Below, in pieces: positions 33,196 to 41,600 of a stretch of 64,000 nucleotides of DNA. The notes under the pieces are model-generated. The model was given only the letters and a program-made list of their open reading frames with translations. It was not told the origin of the DNA and did not search any database. The DNA is from WRGT01 sp964450405 (GTDB lineage Bacteria; Spirochaetota; UBA4802; UBA5550), in NCBI GenBank assembly GCA_964450405.1, contig CAYVCQ010000010.1:62001-126000 (forward strand), read 5' to 3'. The translations under genes and the position numbers were made by a program. Each line of letters begins with the position of its first letter. Position 1 is the stretch's first letter.

Positions 33196-34770
33196 ATGAA
33201 AGAAGATTCTTCAAAGATTAAGCATTCTGCAGATAAGCCTGCACATAAAAAAATCAGATTCGGGATAAGTCTTAAGTTTTCTCTTGCGATCATTGCCCTT
33301 GTATCTGTTATTATATTAACCATTGCAGTATTTATTGTATACAGGGAGAGCGGTCTTTTTAAAGAACAGGTTTTTAATTTTACTAAAAGGGAGATTGTTC
33401 ATCTTGGGAATACCGCTCAGCAGACTATAGGCTATGAAGAACTAACTCTTTCAGATGCAGTAAATGAATTGAAGAAAATTGACTATTACAAATATGTTTT
33501 TGTTCTGGGGAGTAATAATGAAGTGCTATATTACTTTGACAGAAGAGGGCCGGAGGGTGATGTAAAGCATGAAGTCAGAAAACAATTCAACGATTCGATA
33601 GTAAGAAATCTTGATAATAGAACTGATCATGACTCTATTGATATCCTTGAGAACAAAGATGCTGCATCAAAAGGGGCGATTTTCGATTTTTCTAAAGTCG
33701 TCTACAACAGAGCAGATAGTAAGAAAAAATCAGGTGTTGTAATTATAGGAATGTCGGATATAATAATCCGTAATGAAATTGCAAATATTAAGCGTCTTAT
33801 AATGTTTATTTTCCTCGGCTACATGGTTATCTCCACAATCGGAGCAGTTATCCTATCACTTATCATTATCAGACCGATTAAAAAAATATCATATGGTGCG
33901 TCGGTAATCGGGAAGGGGGATTTTTCTTATAGGATAGAAGTAAACAGTTCTGATGAATTGGGGGTGCTTGCCTCGGAATTCAATCAGATGACGGAGATGA
34001 TTCAGGATTCGAAGGAAAAGGAGATTGAATCACGGATTATGAATGAACAGCTGGAGATTGCCCGGGATATTCAGGAAGGGCTTAATCCAATGGGTTATTA
34101 CAATAAAAAAGGGATACAGATAAAGGGTAATACAAAAGCAGCTAAAGGGGTAGGAGGGGATTATTTCGATTACATAGATATTGATGAAAACAGAGTATGT
34201 GCACTCATTAGTGACGTATCTGGTAAAGGTGTACCGGCATCTCTGGTAATGGTTATGATTCGAACCGTTTTTACATCATATATTACAAGAAAGGATATTG
34301 ACTGTGCAAGTGTTGTGAAGGCGATTAATGATTCTCTCAGTGCAGACTTCGCCATAGATAAATTTGCCACGCTGTTTTTTATGATTTATAACAGGGAAAC
34401 AGAGGAACTGTCATTTTCAAATGCAGGTCATGGTCCGCTTTTCTGCTACAGAGCTGCTGAGAATGTCTGCACCAGAACATCACTTGACGGGGTTCCAATT
34501 GGTATTATGGATGAAGTGGATTATAAACAGGCTAAGGTTAAGCTGCATCCGGGAGATATGGTTGTTCTTTATACTGATGGTATTACGGAAATGAGGAATA
34601 GTTCCAAAGAGGAATACGGATTGGGGAGAGTCCATAAGTTGATGATGGAAAATCACCATTTAAGTGCCGAGGATTTTCTTGCGCTTCTTATTAGTGAAGT
34701 GGAAGTATTCCGTGGGGAAACTCCTCCTCATGATGATACTACGGCAATGGTATTTAAACGTGATAAATAA
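33196..34770 (+). CDS. Membrane PP2C/SpoIIE-type phosphatase with HAMP domain
   Basis: This 524-residue protein has a basic N-terminus, helix 1 at about residues 28-50, an extracytoplasmic sensor region (51-195), helix 2 (about 198-222) and a HAMP linker (to about 275). A SpoIIE/RsbU-type phosphatase domain (about 295-522) follows. Its metal-binding motifs are present: GGDYFDY, ISDVSGKGVPASL, FSNAGHGP, VLYTDGITE and HDDTTAMV. Such enzymes dephosphorylate STAS-domain anti-sigma antagonists. A STAS gene lies just downstream on the opposite strand, so the pair probably forms a partner-switching branch. The anti-sigma kinase is not in the window. Confidence 0.92.
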   Translation: MKEDSSKIKHSADKPAHKKIRFGISLKFSLAIIALVSVIILTIAVFIVYRESGLFKEQVFNFTKREIVHLGNTAQQTIGYEELTLSDAVNELKKIDYYKYVFVLGSNNEVLYYFDRRGPEGDVKHEVRKQFNDSIVRNLDNRTDHDSIDILENKDAASKGAIFDFSKVVYNRADSKKKSGVVIIGMSDIIIRNEIANIKRLIMFIFLGYMVISTIGAVILSLIIIRPIKKISYGASVIGKGDFSYRIEVNSSDELGVLASEFNQMTEMIQDSKEKEIESRIMNEQLEIARDIQEGLNPMGYYNKKGIQIKGNTKAAKGVGGDYFDYIDIDENRVCALISDVSGKGVPASLVMVMIRTVFTSYITRKDIDCASVVKAINDSLSADFAIDKFATLFFMIYNRETEELSFSNAGHGPLFCYRAAENVCTRTSLDGVPIGIMDEVDYKQAKVKLHPGDMVVLYTDGITEMRNSSKEEYGLGRVHKLMMENHHLSAEDFLALLISEVEVFRGETPPHDDTTAMVFKRDK

Positions 34771-34780
34771 ATAATTGTTA

Positions 34781-34860
34781 ATAAACCAGTGGTATTTTAT
34801 CTCCGCCGCGCCTTAGGCGCGGCGGAGAGTAATTTCAGCACCAGTTTTTGAGTAGATATA
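34781..34860 (+). repeat. Family A hairpin element, copy 4 (best preserved)
   Basis: ATAAACCAGTGGT leads into a perfect hairpin. Its arms CTCCGCCGCGCC (34801-34812) and GGCGCGGCGGAG (34816-34827) surround TTA. The tail is GTAATTTCAGCACCAG followed by TTTTTGAGTAGATATA. GGT near the left end and ACC in the tail give partial outer symmetry. It is far more GC-rich than its surroundings. A separate terminator follows directly. Confidence 0.75.
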
Positions 34861-34861
34861 A

Positions 34862-34887
34862 AAAAACCGGTTTAATAACCGGTTTTT
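34862..34887. terminator. Bidirectional terminator between convergent genes
   Basis: AAAAACCGGTT (34862-34872) and AACCGGTTTTT (34877-34887) form a perfect 11-base stem with a 4-base loop, followed by AATTTTTT. It separates the convergent SpoIIE phosphatase and STAS genes. Confidence 0.8.
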
Positions 34888-34911
34888 AATTTTTTAGTTT
34901 AAATAGTATTC

Positions 34912-35235
34912 TTACAACAGTTCATCTTCTGAGTCATAAATTGTAAAAAATTTATCAAGAGTAGCCAGTTTTAAAATGTTCAAAACATCATCGTGTATGT
35001 TCATAAGAGCAAATTTGCCATTATGAGCTTTCATTTTTTTCATGCCTGCAACAAGCGCACCTATACCGGATGAATCCATATAGTTCACTTTTTTCATGTC
35101 AACAATAACACTATTATGCTGTCCATCGGTTATGCTGAAAAGGGCTTTTTTTAATTCACTGACATTATATAGATCGACTTCGCCGCTTACGTCGATTATT
35201 TTATGTTCACTAAAGTCTCTAAATTCGATGTTCAC
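34912..35235 (-). CDS. STAS-domain anti-sigma factor antagonist
   Basis: This 107-residue protein is a single STAS domain of SpoIIAA/RsbV type. The phosphorylation motif YMDSSGIGALV is at residues 52-62, with the acceptor Ser probably Ser56. The preceding strand VIVDMKKV and the N-terminal GEVDLYNV are typical. In the partner-switch scheme the unphosphorylated form binds the anti-sigma kinase and frees sigma. The convergent SpoIIE-domain phosphatase 140 bases away is the obvious candidate to dephosphorylate it. No RsbW-like kinase is present here. Confidence 0.93.
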   Translation of the reverse strand: MNIEFRDFSEHKIIDVSGEVDLYNVSELKKALFSITDGQHNSVIVDMKKVNYMDSSGIGALVAGMKKMKAHNGKFALMNIHDDVLNILKLATLDKFFTIYDSEDELL

Positions 35236-35423
35236 GAATTCCTCCGAATTTAATTATCACTTTACTCTGTTATAACGGGTTTTATTTGTAAAGTAATAAT
35301 TTTATTAATGCATTTGATAGATAAAATATTTTAAAATATTCTTAAATTGCTTTTGATCAGTTATAAAAAACGGAATTATAATATTACTTGTTTACTAATA
35401 GTACATTTAAGATACAATCATTT

Positions 35424-36791
35424 TTATTTAATGTCAATAAATAATTTATCGATAAATCCGGAAAGATCAAGGAAATTATTAACTTCTTTCATTTCTTTAC
35501 AGTAGTGTCCATAAATTGAAGCAATGCTGTCATTCCAGTCCCAGAGATGTTTTTTATCGGGATTAAGCCAGAAAACATTTTTTGTTTTATCATGAATTTT
35601 CTGAAATGAATTGAGACCCGGATCGTTGTCATTATTTCTTGCATCTCCCAGTATAAGAACGGAAGTTTTTTTTGTCAATGAATCACTGTGATTTTCGACA
35701 AACTGATCGAAACATCTTCCGTAATTGCTTCCCCATCCGTAGGTAAAATTAGCATCAGTAAACATCGAATTTATTGCTCTTTCCGGATCCATTTCTCTGA
35801 ACAGATCGGTTATTTCCACCATATTACTTATAAACGCAAAGGTTCTAACCTTGGAAAAAAGACTCTGAAGGCTATATGTAAGGAGAAGCATAAAACGTGA
35901 ATACTGGTTAACTGATCTTGAAACGTCCACCATTACAACCAGCTGCGGGCGGTCTATTTTCTTAGTTTTAAAAAAAAGTTTAAATGGGACTCCGCCATAT
36001 TGTAAATTTGTACGGAAAGTACGCTTAATATCTATTCCGCCATGTTTAACCCTTTTTTTTCTCAGAGAGATTCTGTTTTTCAGTTTCTGTCCGAATCTTT
36101 TAATTATCTCTCTCATCTCCTTTACTTCCTGAGGAGACAACTGGTAGATAAACTTATTCAGAAGAAAATCCTCTCTGTTCTTAAGTGTCTTACCAATATT
36201 TCTTTTTGAAACTTTCAGCTTTACAAGACTTTTAATAAGTGCAAGAAGATCCTCATTGCTTCTCTGGTCAGGCTCTCCATCTTCACTCTCTGAGTAATAT
36301 GATCCTGCAGCTCCACCTTTAGACCGGAAGATTCCCATTCCCTCTCCTCCGCCTGAAGCATCTGATTCGGGAAGGTCATCGAGAAACATCTGCATAATTT
36401 CATCTGCGGATTTCTCTAACAATATTGCCGGATCGAGCGACTCGATAAATTTATCAAGCTGAGAGTCTATTTCATTTATCAGATTACCGGGAACTTTATC
36501 GGCAAACTTCTGGAGGTCATCGCTGTCCATTCCGTCGAGGAACCTCTCGCGTCTGCTGAAGTATTCTTCGAAGCATCTGTCAAATACAGGAATGTCGGTG
36601 TAATCTTTAACAAGTGTAGTTTTGAGAGTCTGTCTGAATATGACTTTGTCTTGAAGATCTATCTCTGTTATGGCCTTAAACACAGCAATAACTTCATCTG
36701 CAGAAATTGTAACATTCGCATCTCTTAAAATTTCTATAAATTCAAAGAGTTTGTCAGATATATAACTATGATTAATCATTTCGTTTGTCAT
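35424..36791 (-). CDS. VWA-domain (CoxE-like) protein
   Basis: This 455-residue cytoplasmic protein has a helical N-terminal half and a C-terminal von Willebrand A-like domain. The metal-ion-dependent adhesion motif is intact: DVSRS, with Asp289 as first ligand, and ILGDARNND later. The central linker (residues about 140-185) is Gly-, Ser- and Glu-rich. CoxE-type VWA proteins act with MoxR AAA ATPases in assembly or metal insertion of enzymes. A MoxR gene lies upstream on the same strand. The gap of 239 bases between them holds a dispersed repeat. The client enzyme is not identified. Confidence 0.87.
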   Translation of the reverse strand: MTNEMINHSYISDKLFEFIEILRDANVTISADEVIAVFKAITEIDLQDKVIFRQTLKTTLVKDYTDIPVFDRCFEEYFSRRERFLDGMDSDDLQKFADKVPGNLINEIDSQLDKFIESLDPAILLEKSADEIMQMFLDDLPESDASGGGEGMGIFRSKGGAAGSYYSESEDGEPDQRSNEDLLALIKSLVKLKVSKRNIGKTLKNREDFLLNKFIYQLSPQEVKEMREIIKRFGQKLKNRISLRKKRVKHGGIDIKRTFRTNLQYGGVPFKLFFKTKKIDRPQLVVMVDVSRSVNQYSRFMLLLTYSLQSLFSKVRTFAFISNMVEITDLFREMDPERAINSMFTDANFTYGWGSNYGRCFDQFVENHSDSLTKKTSVLILGDARNNDNDPGLNSFQKIHDKTKNVFWLNPDKKHLWDWNDSIASIYGHYCKEMKEVNNFLDLSGFIDKLFIDIK

Positions 36792-36869
36792 TGTATTTTC
36801 AGTAGTAATCCCTAAACTTTTTTATAATAGAAAAATCTCTATTCGGCACTGATTCATAAGTATAATCAT

Positions 36870-36974
36870 TGTCATTCCGGCTGCAGTGAAACGAAATGCC
36901 GGAATCTCATACTACAGATTCAATCAGGAGATTCCGGTATTTGCAAGAATTGAAGCAGCAAAACCGGAATGACA
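36870..36974. repeat. Dispersed element with TGTCATTCCGG ends, short copy
   Basis: The ends TGTCATTCCGG (36870-36880) and CCGGAATGACA (36964-36974) are inverted repeats. The interior matches the 8941-9102 element in GCCGGAATC, ATTCCGGTATTTG and GAAGCAGCAAAACCGG. It is inserted between the moxR and VWA genes, which would otherwise be adjacent. Confidence 0.8.
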
Positions 36975-37030
36975 AATGTTTAAAATGCAAACTTTTAGAC
37001 AACTCCTGTAAAATCTTTTATGAATTCAAA

Positions 37031-37939
37031 TCAGTTAAGGAACAGCTCTTTGGACTGGGATACTGCAAGCTGTATATCCTTCTCATACTTTAGAATAAAG
37101 TTCAGTGTCTCCATCGCTATGGCCGGATCGAGATCCTGGTACCCGAGTATAACAAGCGCTTTTGCCCAGTCGAGAGTTTCGCTTATGCTCGGTTCTTTTT
37201 TCAGCTGGAGTTTTCTAATTCTCTGAACAGTTTCAACAATCTGTCTTATCATTTTAGGTCCGCTTTCAGGTACTTTTAATGATACAATTTTTTCCTCAAG
37301 CTCGATTGTGGGGTAATCTATATAGAGATGAAGACATCTTCTCTTCAATGCATCGGACATTTCTCTCTGGCTGTTTGATGTGAGGAATACAAAGGGTTTT
37401 ACATCAGTCTTAAAAGTTCCAAGTTCAGGAATTGTTACCTGGAAATCAGAGAGAACTTCAAGTAGAAACGCCTCGAATTCGGAATCAGATTTATCTATTT
37501 CATCGATAAGAAGTACAGATCTTCTGTTGTTGGTTATCGATTTTAAAATCGGCCGTGGAATAAGAAAGTTTTCCGAGAAGAATACATCCTCGGTTGATGT
37601 AAGTTTGGCAATGGCACCCTTAAGAGTCTGTTCCGAGCCCATGATCTCCGACAGTTTATCTTTTAATATCTGAGTGTAAAGGAGCTGTTTGGCATACTCC
37701 CACTCATAAAGGGCTTTTGATTCATCCAGTCCTTCATAACACTGCATTCTGATTAAATCGATGTTAAGGGCAGAGGCGATGCATTTGGCAAGTTCTGTTT
37801 TTCCAACACCGGCCGGTCCTTCTACCAGTACCGGTCTCTCCAGCTTCATTGCGAGATATACGGTAGTGGCGATCTCTTTGGAGGCGATATATTGTACTTT
37901 TTCAAGTTCTTTAATTGTTTCATCTACACTTTTAAACAT
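37031..37939 (-). CDS. MoxR-family AAA ATPase
   Basis: This 302-residue ATPase shows Walker A GPAGVGKTE (residues about 38-46), Walker B VLLIDEIDKSD (about 141-151), and sensor motifs FVFLTSNSQREMSDALKRR. MoxR proteins are chaperone-like ATPases that work with VWA proteins to mature or activate enzyme complexes. The pairing with the downstream CoxE-like VWA gene supports this. The length is that of a compact MoxR (family 300-350). It starts with ATG. Divergent to it lies a small lipoprotein gene, with a large perfect hairpin between them. Confidence 0.93.
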   Translation of the reverse strand: MFKSVDETIKELEKVQYIASKEIATTVYLAMKLERPVLVEGPAGVGKTELAKCIASALNIDLIRMQCYEGLDESKALYEWEYAKQLLYTQILKDKLSEIMGSEQTLKGAIAKLTSTEDVFFSENFLIPRPILKSITNNRRSVLLIDEIDKSDSEFEAFLLEVLSDFQVTIPELGTFKTDVKPFVFLTSNSQREMSDALKRRCLHLYIDYPTIELEEKIVSLKVPESGPKMIRQIVETVQRIRKLQLKKEPSISETLDWAKALVILGYQDLDPAIAMETLNFILKYEKDIQLAVSQSKELFLN

Positions 37940-38074
37940 AACCGCACCATCATTTTTTAATTTAACTCAACATTGTATTGGTTAGTTTTTTTTTCAAGAA
38001 ATAAATCGGAAAGGGTGGGTAAAACCAGGTTTTATGGGAGGGGGATGTTAATAGGCGGCCGGAATCATTTTTAC

Positions 38075-38117
38075 TGAATTTCGTTATATGCTAATGATGA
38101 GCATATAACGAAATTCA
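38075..38117. repeat. Perfect 18-bp inverted repeat between divergent genes
   Basis: The left arm TGAATTTCGTTATATGCT (38075-38092) and right arm (38100-38117) are exact reverse complements with a 7-base spacer, AATGATG. It is AT-rich, has no T-run, and sits between the divergent moxR and lipoprotein genes. A terminator is therefore not expected. It may be an operator or a remnant of an inserted element. Confidence 0.75.
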
Positions 38118-38208
38118 ATAAAAAGTATATATTTAGAAAAAACTTTGTCAATTTTCCTGTTGTATTTCAACTACTTAAAAAAGCGTAATTATTTAAAAAG
38201 GGGTTTTA

Positions 38209-38634
38209 ATGAAATTTGTAAGTATAATTAAATGTTTTAATATGAAATTATTTTATATATTTTTTATCTCAGCTTTCATTTTCATATCTTGCGGCGGGAA
38301 TAGGGTTGAAGATGCCGGGGGTGGGGTATCAACTCGTGTTACTACAACTTTCAAATATGCTGATATTCCTGGAGATGATGCTTCGGTGAACATCGGTTCA
38401 GAAACAATTTACATGATTTATGCTAAAGCCACTGATGGTAAAACTTTAATTGCAGCATCTAACGATTCATCCTTTCTAACTGAAAATAAAAATTTTAGAG
38501 ATGAGACAGAAGTAACCCATGAACTGTGGTACATAGTTTACAGATGGGCAACCGGAGAAAAGAATATGAATCACTTTATAGATGCCGGAGAAATGGGGCA
38601 GGATAATCTGAATGATACAAACCACCATTTCTGA
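38209..38634 (+). CDS. Small lipoprotein of unknown function
   Basis: This 141-residue protein has a hydrophobic signal with lipobox IFISC-G. The start at 38209 follows AAGGGG by 6 bases, giving a slightly long signal; an in-frame ATG at 38242 is an alternative. The mature part has a Gly-rich opening and then beta-strand-like sequence (VTTTFKYADIPGDDASVNIGSETIYMIYAKATDGKTL). I do not recognise the family. It stands alone between divergent moxR and the radical SAM gene. Confidence 0.65.
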   Translation: MKFVSIIKCFNMKLFYIFFISAFIFISCGGNRVEDAGGGVSTRVTTTFKYADIPGDDASVNIGSETIYMIYAKATDGKTLIAASNDSSFLTENKNFRDETEVTHELWYIVYRWATGEKNMNHFIDAGEMGQDNLNDTNHHF

Positions 38635-38835
38635 GTAGGTAGAAAATTTTTTTGCAACCGGAATAATTACAGAATTGTCTTTAATATAAATGAGCAATTG
38701 TGATGAGTTATAGTTAATAAAACCCTTTTTCATCCATTTCGTTTTTTTGTATAACCTGCCAGATTGTAAATTTAAGATGCAATAACCGTGTATCACTGAC
38801 CTTTATTGTACTATCAATAAAATGAAGGTTAGGCC

Positions 38836-40350
38836 ATGAAGAAAAAAATTCTAATGATCTATCCCGAATTTCCCGCAACTTACTGGAGCTACAAATATTC
38901 AATGCCATTTGTCGGGAAAAAAGCTGTAATGCCGCCGCTCGGGCTGCTTACGATTGCATCAATGCTCCCGGACAGCTTCGAAGTAACTCTGATTGATATG
39001 AATACTTCTCAGATTTCCATCCGTGACATAGAGAATTCAGATATGGTATTTATATCGGCGATGATAATCCAGAAAGATTCTTTTAATCGAGTGATAGAGA
39101 TGTGTAATGAATGCGGTGTGACAGTAGTGGCCGGTGGACCATACCCGACGTCTTCATATCAAATTATAGATGGTGTTGATCATTTTATACTTAATGAAGC
39201 TGAAATAACACTCCCTATGTTTCTCCGTGATTATGAAAATGGTATTCCAGAGAGAGTTTATGAAGATAAAACCAAACCTGATCTTGCGCTGACTCCGCCT
39301 CCGAGGTTTGATCTTATTGATGTTTCTGATTATCTGAATATGACTCTTCAGTTTTCTAGAGGATGTCCCTTTAACTGTGAGTTTTGCGATATTATTGAAA
39401 TGTTCGGTAGGAATCCGCGCACAAAAGTCCCTGATCAGTTTATAGGAGAAATGGAGATAGTCTACAATTCCGGATTCCGTGGCCCTATATTTATTGTTGA
39501 TGATAATTTTATCGGGAACAAAAAAGAGGTTAAAAAACTGCTGGAACTTATAATATTGTGGCAGGAGATTCACAAGTTTCCATTTACATTCTTTACCGAA
39601 GCGAGTGTAAACCTTGCGGAGGATGACGAGCTTATGGGGTTGATGGTACAGGCAAATTTTGATATGGTGTTTGTCGGCATAGAGACTCCGGATACGGCGA
39701 CGTTAACAGTGACACACAAAAATCAGAATGCAGCGGTGGATCTTTTTGAAAGTATAAAAAAAATTCAGAACAGCGGGCTTGAGGTTTGTGGAGGATTTAT
39801 AATTGGTTTTGATACAGATCCGGATAATATCTTTGATCTTCAGATTAATTTTATACAGAGATCGGGAATACCAATTGCGATGATAGGTCTGCTGATTGCT
39901 TTACCGAGGACTCAGCTATATCGCCGGCTTCAAAGTGAGCACAGACTGACATCTGAAACTAACGGGAATAATACACACCAGATGACGATGAATTTCAAAA
40001 CTGTGATGCCTGCGGGAAAAATAGTAGAGGGTTATAAACGTGTGATTGCAGAACTCTATTCACCGCAAAAATTTTTTGAACGAAGCCTGGTTCTGATCAG
40101 GAGGCTTTCGAAAAATAAAAGCAGGAGCACTAAACTTTACTGGAGTGATATACGTGCTCTGATGCTCTCACTTTTAAGGCAGAGTTTCAGCAGATACGGA
40201 TACTGGTATCTGAGGTTTGTTATAAAATCGATACGTTATAATTACAGGCGGTTCCCTCAGGCTATTGGTATGGCTGTTATGGGTTATCACTTTTTTAAAA
40301 TAACAAGGGAGATTCTTTCTAAAGAAAATCGTTTAGCTGGAAATATGTAG
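38836..40350 (+). CDS. B12-binding-domain radical SAM protein (DUF4070 type)
   Basis: This 504-residue enzyme starts with a cobalamin-binding-like domain (residues about 1-135). Its opening, KKILMIYPEFPATYWSYKYSM then MPPLGLLTIASMLP, is typical of the DUF4070 group. The radical SAM core follows, with the iron-sulfur motif CPFNCEFC (Cys177, Cys181, Cys184), IVDDNFIGN and VFVGIETP. The C-terminal about 180 residues are the DUF4070 region. There is no DxHxxG His motif for base-off cobalamin binding. Members are mostly uncharacterised; a methylation or lipid/tailoring reaction is possible. It starts with ATG after AAGG. Confidence 0.87.
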   Translation: MKKKILMIYPEFPATYWSYKYSMPFVGKKAVMPPLGLLTIASMLPDSFEVTLIDMNTSQISIRDIENSDMVFISAMIIQKDSFNRVIEMCNECGVTVVAGGPYPTSSYQIIDGVDHFILNEAEITLPMFLRDYENGIPERVYEDKTKPDLALTPPPRFDLIDVSDYLNMTLQFSRGCPFNCEFCDIIEMFGRNPRTKVPDQFIGEMEIVYNSGFRGPIFIVDDNFIGNKKEVKKLLELIILWQEIHKFPFTFFTEASVNLAEDDELMGLMVQANFDMVFVGIETPDTATLTVTHKNQNAAVDLFESIKKIQNSGLEVCGGFIIGFDTDPDNIFDLQINFIQRSGIPIAMIGLLIALPRTQLYRRLQSEHRLTSETNGNNTHQMTMNFKTVMPAGKIVEGYKRVIAELYSPQKFFERSLVLIRRLSKNKSRSTKLYWSDIRALMLSLLRQSFSRYGYWYLRFVIKSIRYNYRRFPQAIGMAVMGYHFFKITREILSKENRLAGNM

Positions 40351-40569
40351 GAGAATTGTTCGAATTCAAAAATCCTTTTTTAATTTGTTTTAAAAATGGA
40401 TTAAAAAAAAGAATGGGATAATGATACATTTAGCAGCAGAGAAATCTGATGATCCCAATTGCATCATTTCGCATAACTGAAAAATGAAGGACGATTCGAA
40501 ATGAGTTTGATCTGAAGCAATCGTTTCCCGCTATAATGTTTTGTAAATTGATATATAGATAATATCAGG

Positions 40570-40598
40570 TTGACTTTTCCACATCCGGTGTTTATTAT
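40570..40598 (+). promoter_or_regulatory. Promoter of the 285-residue lipoprotein gene
   Basis: TTGACT (40570-40575), a 17-base spacer and TATTAT (40593-40598) lie about 30 bases before the ATG at 40630. Confidence 0.6.
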
Positions 40599-40629
40599 AA
40601 ACTGATTAAAATAATGGAAGGTAGACCTG

Positions 40630-41487
40630 ATGTTTGAATCCGCCTTGTATAAACCGCTTTTGGCTGTACTTTCGATAATACTGGTTTTCACTTTTTTAAA
40701 ATGTGCTTCTGGTAGAAAAAATGTACGAACGCTGCAGTGTTCGGATAATTCAACACTTTCCCTCACAGTTGAAAAAGTATTTGTAGAACTCTCGTATCAG
40801 AGTGTCTATGATTTGTCATATAAAAAAAATTCTGATAAAACTCCGCGAATGGTGACCGGTAATATCTCAGTTCTTCCAACTGCAAAAAGATATAGGGACA
40901 TGATCAGTGTTAGAGATTTTTTACCGGGAAAACCGAAATCCGTATTTCAGCATCACTATTTATTTCCGTCAGAATTTACATCGGATGAATTTAACGAGAT
41001 ATGCGGCTGTTTTGAAAAAAATAAAAATTCATTTCCTGAACTGAAAAATAAGGTAGGAGCGCTAATCCATGGAGATTATAACTCTTTCCGTGAAGCCTTT
41101 AAACTTCCTGATGGATTCTATATTGTGACGGAGTATAATGGGAACCTCACCATAGTAAAAGATCCCTCCCGCGAGGCGATGACAATACCCGCTGAACTCA
41201 AAAACTTCGCTCATATCGGATATTTCGATGACAGCAGCAGACTCCATCTTCGAAAAGGGAGGATTGTCTCCGGTGAATTCAAAGGACTTTTCGAAAGGCC
41301 TGTTAAACAGGTGTTATATGTTACAGAAGACGGGAAGGAGGATTACACCGGAGAGGTTGATACAACTTTCTGCAATATCTTATATAAAGAGAATGTAACA
41401 GGTGTAAATAGTGAATATCTTCTTTCTGCAGTAAATGATAAGGGTGTAAAAATCGGCTCAGTGTTTATGACGGGCGGTAAGGAATAG
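40630..41487 (+). CDS. Unknown lipoprotein
   Basis: This 285-residue protein has a signal (MFESALYKPLLAVLSIILVFT) and lipobox FLKCA. The rest is mixed alpha/beta without recognised domains. Segments such as YGNLTIVKDPSRE-like and YVTEDGKEDYTGEV look like beta-strands of an envelope protein. The ATG at 40630 follows GGAAGG by about 10 bases, and a good sigma-70 promoter is directly upstream, so the gene is an independent unit. I cannot assign a function. The large kinase gene follows after 113 bases with its own promoter. Confidence 0.7.
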   Translation: MFESALYKPLLAVLSIILVFTFLKCASGRKNVRTLQCSDNSTLSLTVEKVFVELSYQSVYDLSYKKNSDKTPRMVTGNISVLPTAKRYRDMISVRDFLPGKPKSVFQHHYLFPSEFTSDEFNEICGCFEKNKNSFPELKNKVGALIHGDYNSFREAFKLPDGFYIVTEYNGNLTIVKDPSREAMTIPAELKNFAHIGYFDDSSRLHLRKGRIVSGEFKGLFERPVKQVLYVTEDGKEDYTGEVDTTFCNILYKENVTGVNSEYLLSAVNDKGVKIGSVFMTGGKE

Positions 41488-41524
41488 GTATATAGTTATA
41501 AATTTGACTCTAAAAATAAAATTA

Positions 41525-41552
41525 TTGACTATCTTTTTCTCTGCAGTAATAA
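41525..41552 (+). promoter_or_regulatory. Candidate promoter of the large hybrid kinase gene
   Basis: TTGACT (41525-41530), 16 bases, then TAATAA (41547-41552). It lies about 50 bases before the ATG at 41601. Confidence 0.4.
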
Positions 41553-41600
41553 TATCTCATAACTACTTCTTTAAATAAGATATTCCGGTTGGATTAAAAT

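Noticed and set aside
36896..37226. Plus-strand frames in the moxR/VWA gap
   Set aside because: They run through a dispersed repeat and the reverse of moxR, with no protein-like features.
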